Shown here one piece after another: positions 7,989 through 16,127 of a stretch of 64,000 nt of DNA. The stretch is from Variovorax sp. WS11. GTDB taxonomy: Bacteria > Pseudomonadota > Gammaproteobacteria > Burkholderiales > Burkholderiaceae_C. Under the pieces are notes generated by a model that saw nothing but the letters and a program-made list of their open reading frames with translations, had not been told where the DNA came from and did not search any database. Positions within the stretch are counted from its first letter, which is position 1. Each line of letters starts with the position of its first letter. The translations under genes were made by a program, and so were the position numbers. The DNA lies in assembly GCF_010499245.1 (NCBI RefSeq), contig NZ_JAAGOW010000002.1:806001-870000 (forward strand). Direction: 5' to 3'.

Positions 7989-9752
7989 TCAAACGAAGTC
8001 TTTGTACTTGTCGAGGTGGCGGATGGGCTTGGCCAGCGCATCGCGGCGGAACGGGTCGCCCAGCTCGCGCGTGCACATGACCTCGATCACGGTGGTCTTG
8101 CCCTGGTTCATCTGCATGTCCACCGCCTTCTTGAGCGCGGGGCCCACGTCCTCCAGCCGGTCGACCACGATGCCCTCGGCGCCCATCGCCTTGGCGATGC
8201 CCGCGAAGCTCTGGTTGTCGAGCTCGCCGGCGACGAAGCGGCGGTTGTAGAAGTCGACCTGGTTCTTCTTCTCCGCGCCCCACTGGCGGTTGTGGAAGAC
8301 CACCGCGGTGACCGGGATGTCGTGGCGCACGCAGGTCATGATCTCGACCATGCTCATGCCCCAGGCGCCGTCGCCCGCGTAGGCGATGGCGGGGCGGTCG
8401 GGCGCGGCCAGCTTGGCGCCGATCATGGTGGGCAGCGAGTAGCCGCAGTTGCCGAAGCTCATGGGCGCGAAGAAGCTCCTCGGCTCCTCGAAGCGCAGGT
8501 AGCTGTTGGCCACCGCGTTGATGTTGCCGATGTCGGTGGAGACCATGGCGCGCGGCGGCATCGCCTTCTCGAGCTCGCGCAGCACCTGGCGCGGGTGCAG
8601 CCACTTGCCGCCTTCCTTCTCGGCCTCCTGGATCATGTCGAGGCTGTAGGGGTCGCGCTCATGCGTCCAGCCGTCGAGCTCCTTCTCCCAGGCGGCCTTC
8701 TCTTCCTTGATCTTCGCGGCGCGCTCGGCCTTGGTCGCGTCGCAGGCGAGCTTGCGGTCCGCCAGGCGGGCGAGCAGCGCCTTGGCCACGGCCTTGGCAT
8801 CGCCGTGGATGCCGACGGTGATCTTCTTCACCAGGCCCAGGTTGGTGTGCTCGGCCTCGACCTGGATGATCTTGGCCTCCTTGGGCCAGTAGTCCATGCC
8901 GTGCTGCGGCAGCGTGCCGAAGGGGCCCATGCGCGAGCCCAGCGCGAGCACCACGTCGGCCTGCGCCATCAGCTTCATCGCGGCCTTGCTGCCCTGGTAG
9001 CCCAGCGGGCCGGCCCACAGCGGATGGCTGGCCGGGAAGGAGTCGTTGCGCAGATAGCCGTTGGCCACCGGCGCGCCCAGGCGCTCGGCCAGGGCCTTGC
9101 ATTCCTCGACCGCATCGCCCATCACCACGCCGCCGCCCGAGAGGATGACGGGGAACTTGGCAGTGGCCAGCAGCTCGACCGCGGCGGCCAGGCTGTTCTC
9201 GCCGCCCGAGCCGCGCTCCACGCGCATGGGCTTCGGGATCTCGCACTCGACCTCGCCGTAGAAGTAGTCGCGCGGGATGTTGAGCTGGGTCGGGCCCATC
9301 TCGGAGATGGCGCGGTCGAAGCAGCGCGCGGTGTACTCGGCCATGCGCTTGGGGTTGTTCACGTGGCCCTGGTACTTGGTGAACTCCTGGAACATCGGCA
9401 GCTGGTTGGCCTCCTGGAAGCCGCCCAGGCCCATGCCCATGGTGCCGGTCTCGGGCGTGACGATCACCACCGGGCTGTGCGCCCAGTAAGCCGCCGCGAT
9501 GGCGGTCACGCAGTTGCTGATGCCGGGGCCGTTCTGCCCGATCACCACGCCGTGGCGGCCCGAGACGCGCGCATAGCCGTCGGCCATGTGGCCGGCGCCC
9601 TGCTCGTGCACCACCGGGATCAGGCGGATGCCTGCGGGCGCGAAGATGTCCATCGCATCCATGAAGGCCGAGCCCATGATTCCGAACATGTCGGTCACGC
9701 CGTTGGCGACCAGGGTCTCGACGAAGGCCCCGGAGGGCGTCATCTTCTGCAC
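7989..9752 (-). CDS. xsc: Sulfoacetaldehyde acetyltransferase
   Basis: This thiamine-diphosphate enzyme cleaves sulfoacetaldehyde with phosphate to acetyl phosphate and sulfite, the point where taurine and sulfoacetate breakdown meet. At 587 residues it has the family length. The opening (MTPSGAFVETLVANGVTD, then GIMGSAFMDAMDIF) is typical of Xsc and unlike acetolactate synthase. The cofactor-activating glutamate lies in VVHEQGAGHMADGYAR (about residue 50), and the cofactor motif starts at GDGAWGMSMVEI (about residue 450). The frame begins with GTG at 9752; an ATG three codons later (9743) is about equally likely. It is followed by pta and is divergent from an IclR gene across a promoter-bearing gap. 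Confidence 0.92.
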   Translation of the reverse strand: MQKMTPSGAFVETLVANGVTDMFGIMGSAFMDAMDIFAPAGIRLIPVVHEQGAGHMADGYARVSGRHGVVIGQNGPGISNCVTAIAAAYWAHSPVVIVTPETGTMGMGLGGFQEANQLPMFQEFTKYQGHVNNPKRMAEYTARCFDRAISEMGPTQLNIPRDYFYGEVECEIPKPMRVERGSGGENSLAAAVELLATAKFPVILSGGGVVMGDAVEECKALAERLGAPVANGYLRNDSFPASHPLWAGPLGYQGSKAAMKLMAQADVVLALGSRMGPFGTLPQHGMDYWPKEAKIIQVEAEHTNLGLVKKITVGIHGDAKAVAKALLARLADRKLACDATKAERAAKIKEEKAAWEKELDGWTHERDPYSLDMIQEAEKEGGKWLHPRQVLRELEKAMPPRAMVSTDIGNINAVANSYLRFEEPRSFFAPMSFGNCGYSLPTMIGAKLAAPDRPAIAYAGDGAWGMSMVEIMTCVRHDIPVTAVVFHNRQWGAEKKNQVDFYNRRFVAGELDNQSFAGIAKAMGAEGIVVDRLEDVGPALKKAVDMQMNQGKTTVIEVMCTRELGDPFRRDALAKPIRHLDKYKDFV

Positions 9753-9845
9753 GCCGGTAACGGGGTGCGGGCGGGCGTGTATGCGGGGTTGCTTGCTCTG
9801 CGAAGGTCTCTTGGGTCGGCGAAGGTCGCTGGGTTCTCGAAAGTT

Positions 9846-9860
9846 GGAACGAGTGGTTCC
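9846..9860. promoter_or_regulatory. Palindrome GGAAC-N5-GTTCC, candidate IclR operator
   Basis: A perfect 15-bp dyad (GGAAC, gagtg, GTTCC) lies between xsc and the iclR gene, just downstream of the predicted xsc promoter, where a bound repressor would block transcription. The same dyad with a different spacer occurs at 46086-46100 beside another IclR gene. Confidence 0.55.
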
Positions 9861-9877
9861 GGAATTCGTGTTGTCGA

Positions 9878-9906
9878 AATATAGGCCTCGGTTGGGCTTG
9901 CGTCAA
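9878..9906 (-). promoter_or_regulatory. Sigma-70-type promoter of xsc-pta
   Basis: On the minus strand TTGACG (complement of 9901-9906) and TATATT (complement of 9878-9883) are separated by exactly 17 bp. Transcription would start near 9870, about 120 bp before the xsc start codon. The surrounding 90 bp are clearly richer in A+T than the genes. Confidence 0.65.
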
Positions 9907-9955
9907 CAAATTTCAAAAATCGGTACGCTTTGTCCCGTTTTTTGTTGAAAGGACT

Positions 9956-10786
9956 ATGATCCGGGCCATGAAAGTCGTCAATGGCCTGAACCCCGAGACC
10001 GCCGAGCTGAACGGCGACACGCCCACGATGCGCCTGTTCGCGCTGCTGGAGGTGATCGCCGCCAAGGACCAGCGCTATGCGCTGCAGGACCTGGTGGAAG
10101 CCACCGGCCTGCCCAAGCCCACGCTGCACCGCATGCTCCAGCAGCTGGAAAGCGCGGGCCTGCTGCAGCGCGCGGGCGACAGCCGGCTCTACGGCATCGG
10201 CACGCGGCTGCGGCGGCTGGCGGAGAACCTGCTGCTCAACGACAGCCACCACGGCGCGCGCCACACGGTACTGCGCCAGCTGGTGGAAGAGATCGGCGAG
10301 AGCTGCAATCTCACCGCCCTCTCCGGCAGCGAGGTGGTGTACCTGGACCGCGTGGAGACCGCGGCGCCGCTGCGCTTCTACCTGCATCCGGGCTCGCGCG
10401 TGCCGGTGCACTGCTCGGCCAGCGGCAAGGTCTTCCTGGCGCAGATGAGCCCGGCGCAGCGCCGGCGCCTGCTGGCCAACGCCAAGCTGGAGGCCTACAC
10501 GCCCAAGACGCTGACCGGGCTCGACGCGCTGGAGCACGAGGTGCAGCGGGTCCGCAAGGACGGCTATGCCTTCGACAACGAGGAGTTCCTGCCCGGGCTG
10601 CTGTGCATCGCCGCCCTGGTGCCCAACGAGAGCGGGCCTTCCAACCTGTGCATCGCGGTGCAGGCGCCGGTGATGCGCCTCGATGCCGAGAAGGCGAAGA
10701 AGCTGCTGCCCGCGCTGCAGCGCGCCGCGCTCGCCCTGTCGCGCATCGATGCCGATACCGAAGGCGAAGACCGGGCACAGGCCTGA
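9956..10786 (+). CDS. IclR-family regulator, divergent from xsc
   Basis: A 276-residue IclR protein. The N-terminal winged helix is at about residues 24-85 (MRLFALLEVIAAKD ... LPKPTLHRMLQQLESAGLL), followed by the effector domain with SGSEVVYLDRVE and HCSASGKVFLA. The ATG at 9956 follows AAAGGA with tight spacing; an ATG four codons later is an alternative. It is transcribed away from xsc and is followed at 13 bp by cobS, so one transcript could carry iclR-cobS-cobT. It probably controls xsc-pta and perhaps itself; sulfoacetaldehyde or a related compound is a guess for the ligand. Confidence 0.88.
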   Translation: MIRAMKVVNGLNPETAELNGDTPTMRLFALLEVIAAKDQRYALQDLVEATGLPKPTLHRMLQQLESAGLLQRAGDSRLYGIGTRLRRLAENLLLNDSHHGARHTVLRQLVEEIGESCNLTALSGSEVVYLDRVETAAPLRFYLHPGSRVPVHCSASGKVFLAQMSPAQRRRLLANAKLEAYTPKTLTGLDALEHEVQRVRKDGYAFDNEEFLPGLLCIAALVPNESGPSNLCIAVQAPVMRLDAEKAKKLLPALQRAALALSRIDADTEGEDRAQA

Positions 10787-10799
10787 CGAAAGCACCGAC

Positions 10800-11774
10800 A
10801 TGACCGACATCGCTTCCCTCAAACCCGAGCGCCTGCTGAGCGTGCGCGAGGTCTTCGGCATCGACAGCGACCTGATGGCGCCCGCCTTCGCCGAGCGCGA
10901 CGACCATGTACCCGAGATCGACGCGGTCTACCGCTTCAACCCCGACGTGACGCTGGCCATCCTCGCCGGCTTCATGCGCGACCGCCGAGTGATGGTGCAG
11001 GGCCTGCACGGCACCGGCAAGTCGACCCACATCGAGCAGGTGGCAGCGCGGCTGAACTGGCCCTGCGTGCGGCTCAACCTCGACGGGCACATCAACCGCC
11101 TCGACCTGGTGGGCAAGGACGCGGTGGTGCTGCGCGAGGGCCAGCAGGTGACGGAGTTCCAGGAAGGCATCGTGCCCTGGGCGCTGCAGCGGCCGGTGGC
11201 GCTGATCTTCGACGAGTACGACGCGGGCCGGCCCGACGTGATGTTCGTCATCCAGCGCATCCTGGAGCAGGGTGGCAAGTTCACGCTGATGGACCAGAAC
11301 CGGGTGCTGCACCCGCATCCCTCCTTCCGCCTGTTCGCCACCGCCAACACCGTGGGCCTGGGCAACCTCAACGGCCTCTACCACGGCGCGCAGCGGCTCA
11401 ACCATGCGCAGATCGACCGCTGGAACATCGTCGCCTCGCTCGACTACCTGCCGGCCGAGGAGGAGATCGCGATCGTGCAGGCACGCGTGCCCTCGATGCA
11501 GAGCGAAGCCGGCCACGACAGGGTGCGCGCGATGGTGGCGGTGGCCGAGCTCACGCGCAAGGGCTTCGCGGCCGGCGACCTGTCGACGCTGATGTCGCCG
11601 CGCACCGTGATCACCTGGGCCGAGAACGTGGAGATCTTCCGCGACCCGGCGCTGGCCTTCCGCCTCTCCTTCGTCAACAAGTGCGACGAGGCCGAGCGGC
11701 CGCTGGTGGCGGAGTATTTCCAGCGCTGCTTCGACCTGGAGCTGAAGGAATCGCACCAGCTGTCGGGCTCCTGA
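10800..11774 (+). CDS. cobS: CobS-like AAA+ ATPase (cobaltochelatase/MoxR-type)
   Basis: A 324-residue AAA+ ATPase matching CobS, the ATPase subunit of aerobic cobaltochelatase. The CobS-typical N-terminus reads SVREVFGIDSDLMAPAFAER, and HVPEIDAVYRFNPD follows. Walker A is GLHGTGKST (residues 68-76), Walker B is VALIFDEYDAG (about 133-143), and a sensor region reads FATANTVGLGNLNGLYHG. CobS and CobT form a ring complex that drives CobN to insert cobalt into the corrin ring. No cobN or other cobalamin gene is present in this window, so the pair may act on a distant CobN or serve another metal or protein-remodelling job, as related MoxR-VWA pairs do. The gene lies 13 bp after the IclR gene and 10 bp before cobT. 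Confidence 0.85.
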   Translation: MTDIASLKPERLLSVREVFGIDSDLMAPAFAERDDHVPEIDAVYRFNPDVTLAILAGFMRDRRVMVQGLHGTGKSTHIEQVAARLNWPCVRLNLDGHINRLDLVGKDAVVLREGQQVTEFQEGIVPWALQRPVALIFDEYDAGRPDVMFVIQRILEQGGKFTLMDQNRVLHPHPSFRLFATANTVGLGNLNGLYHGAQRLNHAQIDRWNIVASLDYLPAEEEIAIVQARVPSMQSEAGHDRVRAMVAVAELTRKGFAAGDLSTLMSPRTVITWAENVEIFRDPALAFRLSFVNKCDEAERPLVAEYFQRCFDLELKESHQLSGS

Positions 11775-11784
11775 GGCTCGCTCC

Positions 11785-13509
11785 GTGACCGACGCGCAAC
11801 AGAAAGTCCGGCACGCGCAGCAGGTCGATGAGCTCTGCGCAGGCCTGGTGCGCGCCTTCAGCGGCGAGGGCGATCTGCATTTCCGCGGCCGTCGCCTGCA
11901 CCGCGGCCGCCAGCCCCTGCCCTGGTACGCGCCGCACCTGCATCCCTCGCCGGAGAGCGATGACTTCGCCTCCTTCCGCGGCGCGGCCGACGGGCTTGCG
12001 CTGCGCCTGCGCGCATCGGACGCCGCCCTGCACGAGCGCCTGCGCCCCGAGGAGCCGGTCGAGCGCATGCTGTTCGAGATGCTGGAGCAGTTCCGCGTGG
12101 AGTCGCTCGCGCCCGAGGCCATGCCGGGCATGCAGCGCAACCTGCGGCATCGCCATGAACAGTGGTCCCTCTCCTTCCACCATTCCGGCCTGACCGATAC
12201 CGCGCGCGGGCTGCTGCTCTATGCCGTTGCGCAGATCTGCCGCGCGCGCGTGACCGGCCAGCAGGTGGTGGAAGAGACCGAGGACATGCTGGAAGCCACG
12301 CGCTTCGCGCTCTCGCCGCTGATCGGCCATGCGCTCGCAGGCCTGCGCCGCGAGCGTGCGGACCAGGCCGCCTATGCCGTGCATGCGCGCGCCATCGCAG
12401 GCACCGTCGCTGCGATGCTGCATGCCGCCGGCGAGGGGGAGGAAGGCCAGGACGACTCCGATGCCGAGCCGGACGACAAGCGCAGCGTCTTCAGCCTCGT
12501 CGCCGACATGGACCGCGAAATCGTCGAGCGCTTCGCCACCGCCGACTCGGGCCGCAGCGCGCTGCTGGAGGGCGAAGGCGTTGTCTACCGCGTCTTCACC
12601 ACTGCCTACGACCGCGAGCACGAGGCCGCATCGCTGGTGCGCCGGGAGCTGCTGGCCGAGCTGCGCGAGACGCTGGACCGGCGCGTCGCCGCGCAGGGCA
12701 TCAACATCGCCCGGCTCGCGCGCGAGCTGCGCGCCCTGCTGGCCGAGCCGCAGCGCGAAGGCTGGGACGGCGCGCAGGAGGAAGGCCACATCGACGGCCG
12801 CCGCCTGGCCCAGCTGGTCGCCTCCCCCACCGAACGGCGGCTGTTCCGCACGGAGCGCCTGGAGCCGGTGGCCGACTGCGTCGTGAGCCTTCTCATCGAC
12901 TGCTCGGGCTCCATGAAGGCGCATGCCGAATCGGTGGCGATGCTGGCCGACGTGCTGGCGCGCGCGCTGGAGCAGACCGGCGTGGCCAGCGAGATCCTCG
13001 GCTTTACCACCGGCGCCTGGAACGGCGGGCGGGCGCAGCGCGACTGGCTGCGCGCCGGCCGGCCGGCGCACCCGGGCCGCCTCAACGAGCGCTGCCACAT
13101 GGTCTTCAAGAGCGCCGAGACGCCCTGGCGCCGGGCGCGCCCGTCGATTGCCGCCCTGCTCAAGGCCGACCTGTTCCGCGAAGGCATCGACGGCGAAGCG
13201 GTGGACTGGGCCTGCGCGCGCCTCGAGGCACGCGCCGAGGAACGCAAGCTGCTGCTCGTGCTCTCCGACGGCTCGCCGATGGACAGCGCCACGAACCTCG
13301 CCAACGACGCCCACTACCTCGACCACCACCTGCAGGACGTGGTGGCGCGGCACGAGCAGGCCGGTCGCATCGGCATCGCGGGCATCGGCGTGGGGTTGGA
13401 CCTGAGTCCGTACTACAGCCGCAGCCATGTGCTGGAGCTGGCGGGGTCGGCGGGGAATGCGGTGTTCGGCGAGGTGATCGGGCTGATGGCGGGACGCTAC
13501 CGAGGCTGA
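11785..13509 (+). CDS. cobT: CobT-like VWA-domain partner of CobS
   Basis: 574 residues with a GTG start 10 bp after cobS. The N-terminal half is a CobT-type helical domain containing an acidic stretch (GEGEEGQDDSDAEPDD, near residue 220). The C-terminal part is a von Willebrand A domain with an intact metal-ion site, DCSGSMK, at about residue 372, followed by LVLSDGSPMD. In CobT this domain binds the chelatase subunit and links it to the CobS ring. The acidic region is modest compared with the long one I recall for classical CobT. Function beyond CobS partnership cannot be told from sequence. Confidence 0.83.
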   Translation: MTDAQQKVRHAQQVDELCAGLVRAFSGEGDLHFRGRRLHRGRQPLPWYAPHLHPSPESDDFASFRGAADGLALRLRASDAALHERLRPEEPVERMLFEMLEQFRVESLAPEAMPGMQRNLRHRHEQWSLSFHHSGLTDTARGLLLYAVAQICRARVTGQQVVEETEDMLEATRFALSPLIGHALAGLRRERADQAAYAVHARAIAGTVAAMLHAAGEGEEGQDDSDAEPDDKRSVFSLVADMDREIVERFATADSGRSALLEGEGVVYRVFTTAYDREHEAASLVRRELLAELRETLDRRVAAQGINIARLARELRALLAEPQREGWDGAQEEGHIDGRRLAQLVASPTERRLFRTERLEPVADCVVSLLIDCSGSMKAHAESVAMLADVLARALEQTGVASEILGFTTGAWNGGRAQRDWLRAGRPAHPGRLNERCHMVFKSAETPWRRARPSIAALLKADLFREGIDGEAVDWACARLEARAEERKLLLVLSDGSPMDSATNLANDAHYLDHHLQDVVARHEQAGRIGIAGIGVGLDLSPYYSRSHVLELAGSAGNAVFGEVIGLMAGRYRG

Positions 13510-13528
13510 GGCAGCGGCTCCTCTTGCT

Positions 13529-13560
13529 GTCGAATGCACATCCATCGTTGTGCATTCGAC
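13529..13560. repeat. 11-bp perfect inverted repeat after cobT
   Basis: GTCGAATGCAC and GTGCATTCGAC flank a 10-nt loop, starting 20 bp after the cobT stop. It may end the iclR-cobST transcript although no T-run follows; a related half (ATCGATGCACATCC) is repeated just downstream. Confidence 0.5.
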
Positions 13561-13598
13561 ATCGATGCACATCCAAACCGACGCCGCCCCCTGCGGCG

Positions 13599-13695
13599 TG
13601 TGATCTTTCGCACGAAACGCGTTACCAAGGGTTGGCCGCGTATGCATTTGCTTACCAAAGTAGTAACCTGCATGTGATCTTTTCACATTGAAACG
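13599..13695. promoter_or_regulatory. Repeated sites upstream of the two-component genes
   Basis: TGTGATCTTTCGCACGAAAC (from 13599) and TGTGATCTTTTCACATTGAA (from 13673) are near-direct repeats. The second contains the dyad TGTGA-N5-TCACA (13673-13687), like a CRP/FNR box but one base short. TTACCAA also occurs twice, 30 bp apart (13622 and 13652). These lie within 130 bp of the histidine kinase start, so they may control that operon. Confidence 0.4.
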
Positions 13696-13724
13696 TGGCG
13701 CATGCGCCGCGAGGAGAACAGCGG

Positions 13725-15413
13725 ATGCGGGTAGCGGGGCAGGAAAAGAAGAACGAGATTGACACGAGCCTGGCGGCCGATGCCGCCGACGCCTGCATGG
13801 TGGCGAGGATGCGGCTGGTGCTCTCCGTCTCCGCGCTCCTCGTGGTCTTCGTCGATCCGGCCAGCCTGCGAGGCGTTGGCGGGTCCACGTGGCTGCTCTT
13901 CTGCAGCTACGTCCTGCACAGCCTGGTGGTGTACGTCTACTCCGAGCTGGAGGCGCCGCTCTCCCAAAGCCGGGTGATCCACTGGCTGGACATCTGCTGG
14001 TATGCGCTGATCGTGCTGCTGACGGACGGCGTCCACAGCCCCTTCTTCCTGTTCTTTTTCTTTGCCATCCTCACCTCCTCCTTCCGCTGGGGTTTCGAGG
14101 AAGGTGCGCGCGTGACCCTGGCCTCGGTCGCTCTTTTCGCGGCCTGCGGCATGGGCTCCGCCACGGCGCAGGACCTGCCCCGCCTGCTGCTGCGGTCCAC
14201 CTTCATCCTGGCGCTCGGTTACATGATCATTTACTGGGGCCGCTCCAAGGTAGAGCTCAAGCGCCGGCTGGCGCTGCTGCGCGCCGTCAGCCGGCTGTCG
14301 AATCCGCGCTTCGGGGTCGACCACACCGTCACTGGCATCCTGGAAAAGATCCAGCGCTTTTTCCTGCACAGCAACACCTGCCTGCTGGTCGTGCGGGACA
14401 AGGAATCCGGCGCCTGCTCGCTGCGCACCATCCGCCAAGGCGATGCGCATCGTTCGCCTCAGGCCGCGCGGATCGCGCCGGAACTGGCCGCGCTCCTGAT
14501 GGCGCTCGCGCCCCATCGAGCGGTGATCTACCGGCGCTCACGCTGGCCCCGTCTGCCGGCCTTCGGCGGCGCGGCGACCTACGACGGCGAGAAGGGGCGG
14601 TGGACGAAAGAGACGCACCCGGCATGCGACGGCCTGGCGGAGCTGCTGGAAGCCGGCGCCTTCATCAGCGTGCCCGTCCACCTGCGCAAGAGCGACGGCC
14701 GGCTGTTCGTCCTCTCCCGATGCGGCGCGTTCCGCCGCCCCGATGCCCTGTTCCTGGGGCACGTGGTCGCCCAGGCCTTTCCGGTGGTCGAGAGCATCGA
14801 GCTGCTCGACCGCATGGCCTCGGACGCGGCATCGCAGGAGCGGCTGAAGATCGCGCTGGACCTTCACGACACCGCCATCCAGCCCTACATCGGATTGAAG
14901 ATGGGCCTCAGCGCGCTGCGCAACAAGGCCAGCGCCGACAACCCGCTGGTCGAGGACCTCGACAAGCTGCAGGACATGGCCGCCCGGGTCATCGGCGACC
15001 TGCGCCGCTACGCGGGCGCGGTGCGCAACGGGCTGGACCGGTCGGAACAGGCGGTGCTGATGGTGCTGCGGCAACAGGCAGCGCAGGTGCGCGACTTCTA
15101 CGGCATCGACATCGCGGTCTGCGTCGAGGGCGAGCTCAACGTGAACGACCGCATGGCGGCGGAGATCCTGCAGATCGTGCGCGAGGGCCTCAACAACATC
15201 TGCAAGCACACCCTCGCGCACTGCGGCGCCGTCAGGCTGGCCTGCGCCGACGGCCTGCTCAGGGTGGAGATCGAGAACGAGGCCGACGGCACGCTCGCGA
15301 TGGAATTCCTGCCGCGCTCGATCTGCGAGCGCGCCAGCGCCCTGGGCGGCAACGCGAGTGTCCAGCGCAGCACGGGCGGCGCCACATCGGTGCACGTCGA
15401 AATACCCATGTAA
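13725..15413 (+). CDS. Membrane sensor histidine kinase, NarX/DegS-type
   Basis: 562 residues from the ATG at 13725, which has GAGGAGA at 13711-13717. The first 170 residues hold about five hydrophobic segments (LVLSVSALLVVFV, LLFCSYVLHSLVVYVY, FFLFFFFAIL and others), so the sensor is embedded in the membrane. A GAF-like region follows. The HisKA_3 dimerisation domain has the phospho-histidine in ALDLHDTAIQP (about residue 384), and the ATPase domain has EGLNNICKHT as its N-box. It sits 11 bp before the response regulator, so the two form a pair. The signal is unknown. Confidence 0.85.
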   Translation: MRVAGQEKKNEIDTSLAADAADACMVARMRLVLSVSALLVVFVDPASLRGVGGSTWLLFCSYVLHSLVVYVYSELEAPLSQSRVIHWLDICWYALIVLLTDGVHSPFFLFFFFAILTSSFRWGFEEGARVTLASVALFAACGMGSATAQDLPRLLLRSTFILALGYMIIYWGRSKVELKRRLALLRAVSRLSNPRFGVDHTVTGILEKIQRFFLHSNTCLLVVRDKESGACSLRTIRQGDAHRSPQAARIAPELAALLMALAPHRAVIYRRSRWPRLPAFGGAATYDGEKGRWTKETHPACDGLAELLEAGAFISVPVHLRKSDGRLFVLSRCGAFRRPDALFLGHVVAQAFPVVESIELLDRMASDAASQERLKIALDLHDTAIQPYIGLKMGLSALRNKASADNPLVEDLDKLQDMAARVIGDLRRYAGAVRNGLDRSEQAVLMVLRQQAAQVRDFYGIDIAVCVEGELNVNDRMAAEILQIVREGLNNICKHTLAHCGAVRLACADGLLRVEIENEADGTLAMEFLPRSICERASALGGNASVQRSTGGATSVHVEIPM

Positions 15414-15424
15414 GGAGGCGGAAG

Positions 15425-16111
15425 ATGCAACCAGCGACAAAACCGATCGGCGTCATGGTGGTGGACGATCACCAGACCATGCTGTGGGGCCTGTCCAAGC
15501 TGATCGACGGCGAGAAGCCGCGCATGCAGGTGGTCGGCACGGCCAGGAACTGCGAGGAGGCCCTGGAGCAGGTCGGGCAGCTGACGCCCGACGTCATCCT
15601 TCTGGACCTCGACCTCGACGGCAAGAGCGCCCTCGACATCCTGCCGGGACTGCTGTCGAACTCCGCGTCACGCGCCCTGATCCTGACCGGTGAACGTGGG
15701 CAGAAGACCCTGGACATGGCGGTCCTGCAAGGCGCCCGCGGTGTCCTGCGCAAGGATGCCTCCGCCGAGCAGGTGCTGCGGGCGATCGAGCGGGTCCATC
15801 GCGGCGAGCTCTGCATGGACGCCGAGACGATGAGCCGGGTGTTCTCGGAATTCATGGCGACCCGGCAGAGCCCCCGGCACGACCCGGAAGCGGAGAAGCA
15901 GGCCAGTCTGACATGCAAGGAGCGCAAGATCATCGTCGCGGTCGTTCAGGGCAGCGGCGCGTCGAACAAGGCGCTGGCGAACCAGCTCTTCATCACGGAG
16001 CACACGCTGCGCAACCACCTGACGTCGATCTATCAGAAACTGGACGTCACGAACCGCCTCGAGCTCTATTGCTATGCAGTAAAGCACCAGCTCGACCAAC
16101 TGCCCAGCTAA
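15425..16111 (+). CDS. NarL/FixJ-type response regulator
   Basis: 228 residues. The receiver domain has acidic residues D14/D15, the phospho-acceptor D61 (VILLDLDL) and conserved K110 (LRKDAS). A LuxR-type helix-turn-helix lies at about residues 159-215 (LTCKERKIIVAVVQG ... NHLTSIYQKLDV). The start is supported by AAGGAGG at 15413-15419, which overlaps the end of the kinase stop codon. An IS630 element begins 16 bp past its stop, so any third gene of the operon may have been displaced. Confidence 0.9.
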   Translation: MQPATKPIGVMVVDDHQTMLWGLSKLIDGEKPRMQVVGTARNCEEALEQVGQLTPDVILLDLDLDGKSALDILPGLLSNSASRALILTGERGQKTLDMAVLQGARGVLRKDASAEQVLRAIERVHRGELCMDAETMSRVFSEFMATRQSPRHDPEAEKQASLTCKERKIIVAVVQGSGASNKALANQLFITEHTLRNHLTSIYQKLDVTNRLELYCYAVKHQLDQLPS

Positions 16112-16127
16112 ACCGCGCTCTGTCTAA

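Noticed and set aside
7989..9752. Xsc as acetolactate synthase or another carboligase
   Set aside because: The N-terminal motif, pta neighbour and soeABC, sauST and tauXY context all favour sulfoacetaldehyde acetyltransferase.
7881..9884. Long open frame antisense to xsc and pta
   Set aside because: Low-complexity His/Ala/Arg translation; xsc and pta on the other strand are certain.
13673..13687. CRP binding box
   Set aside because: The spacer is 5 bp instead of 6, so I call it only a palindrome.
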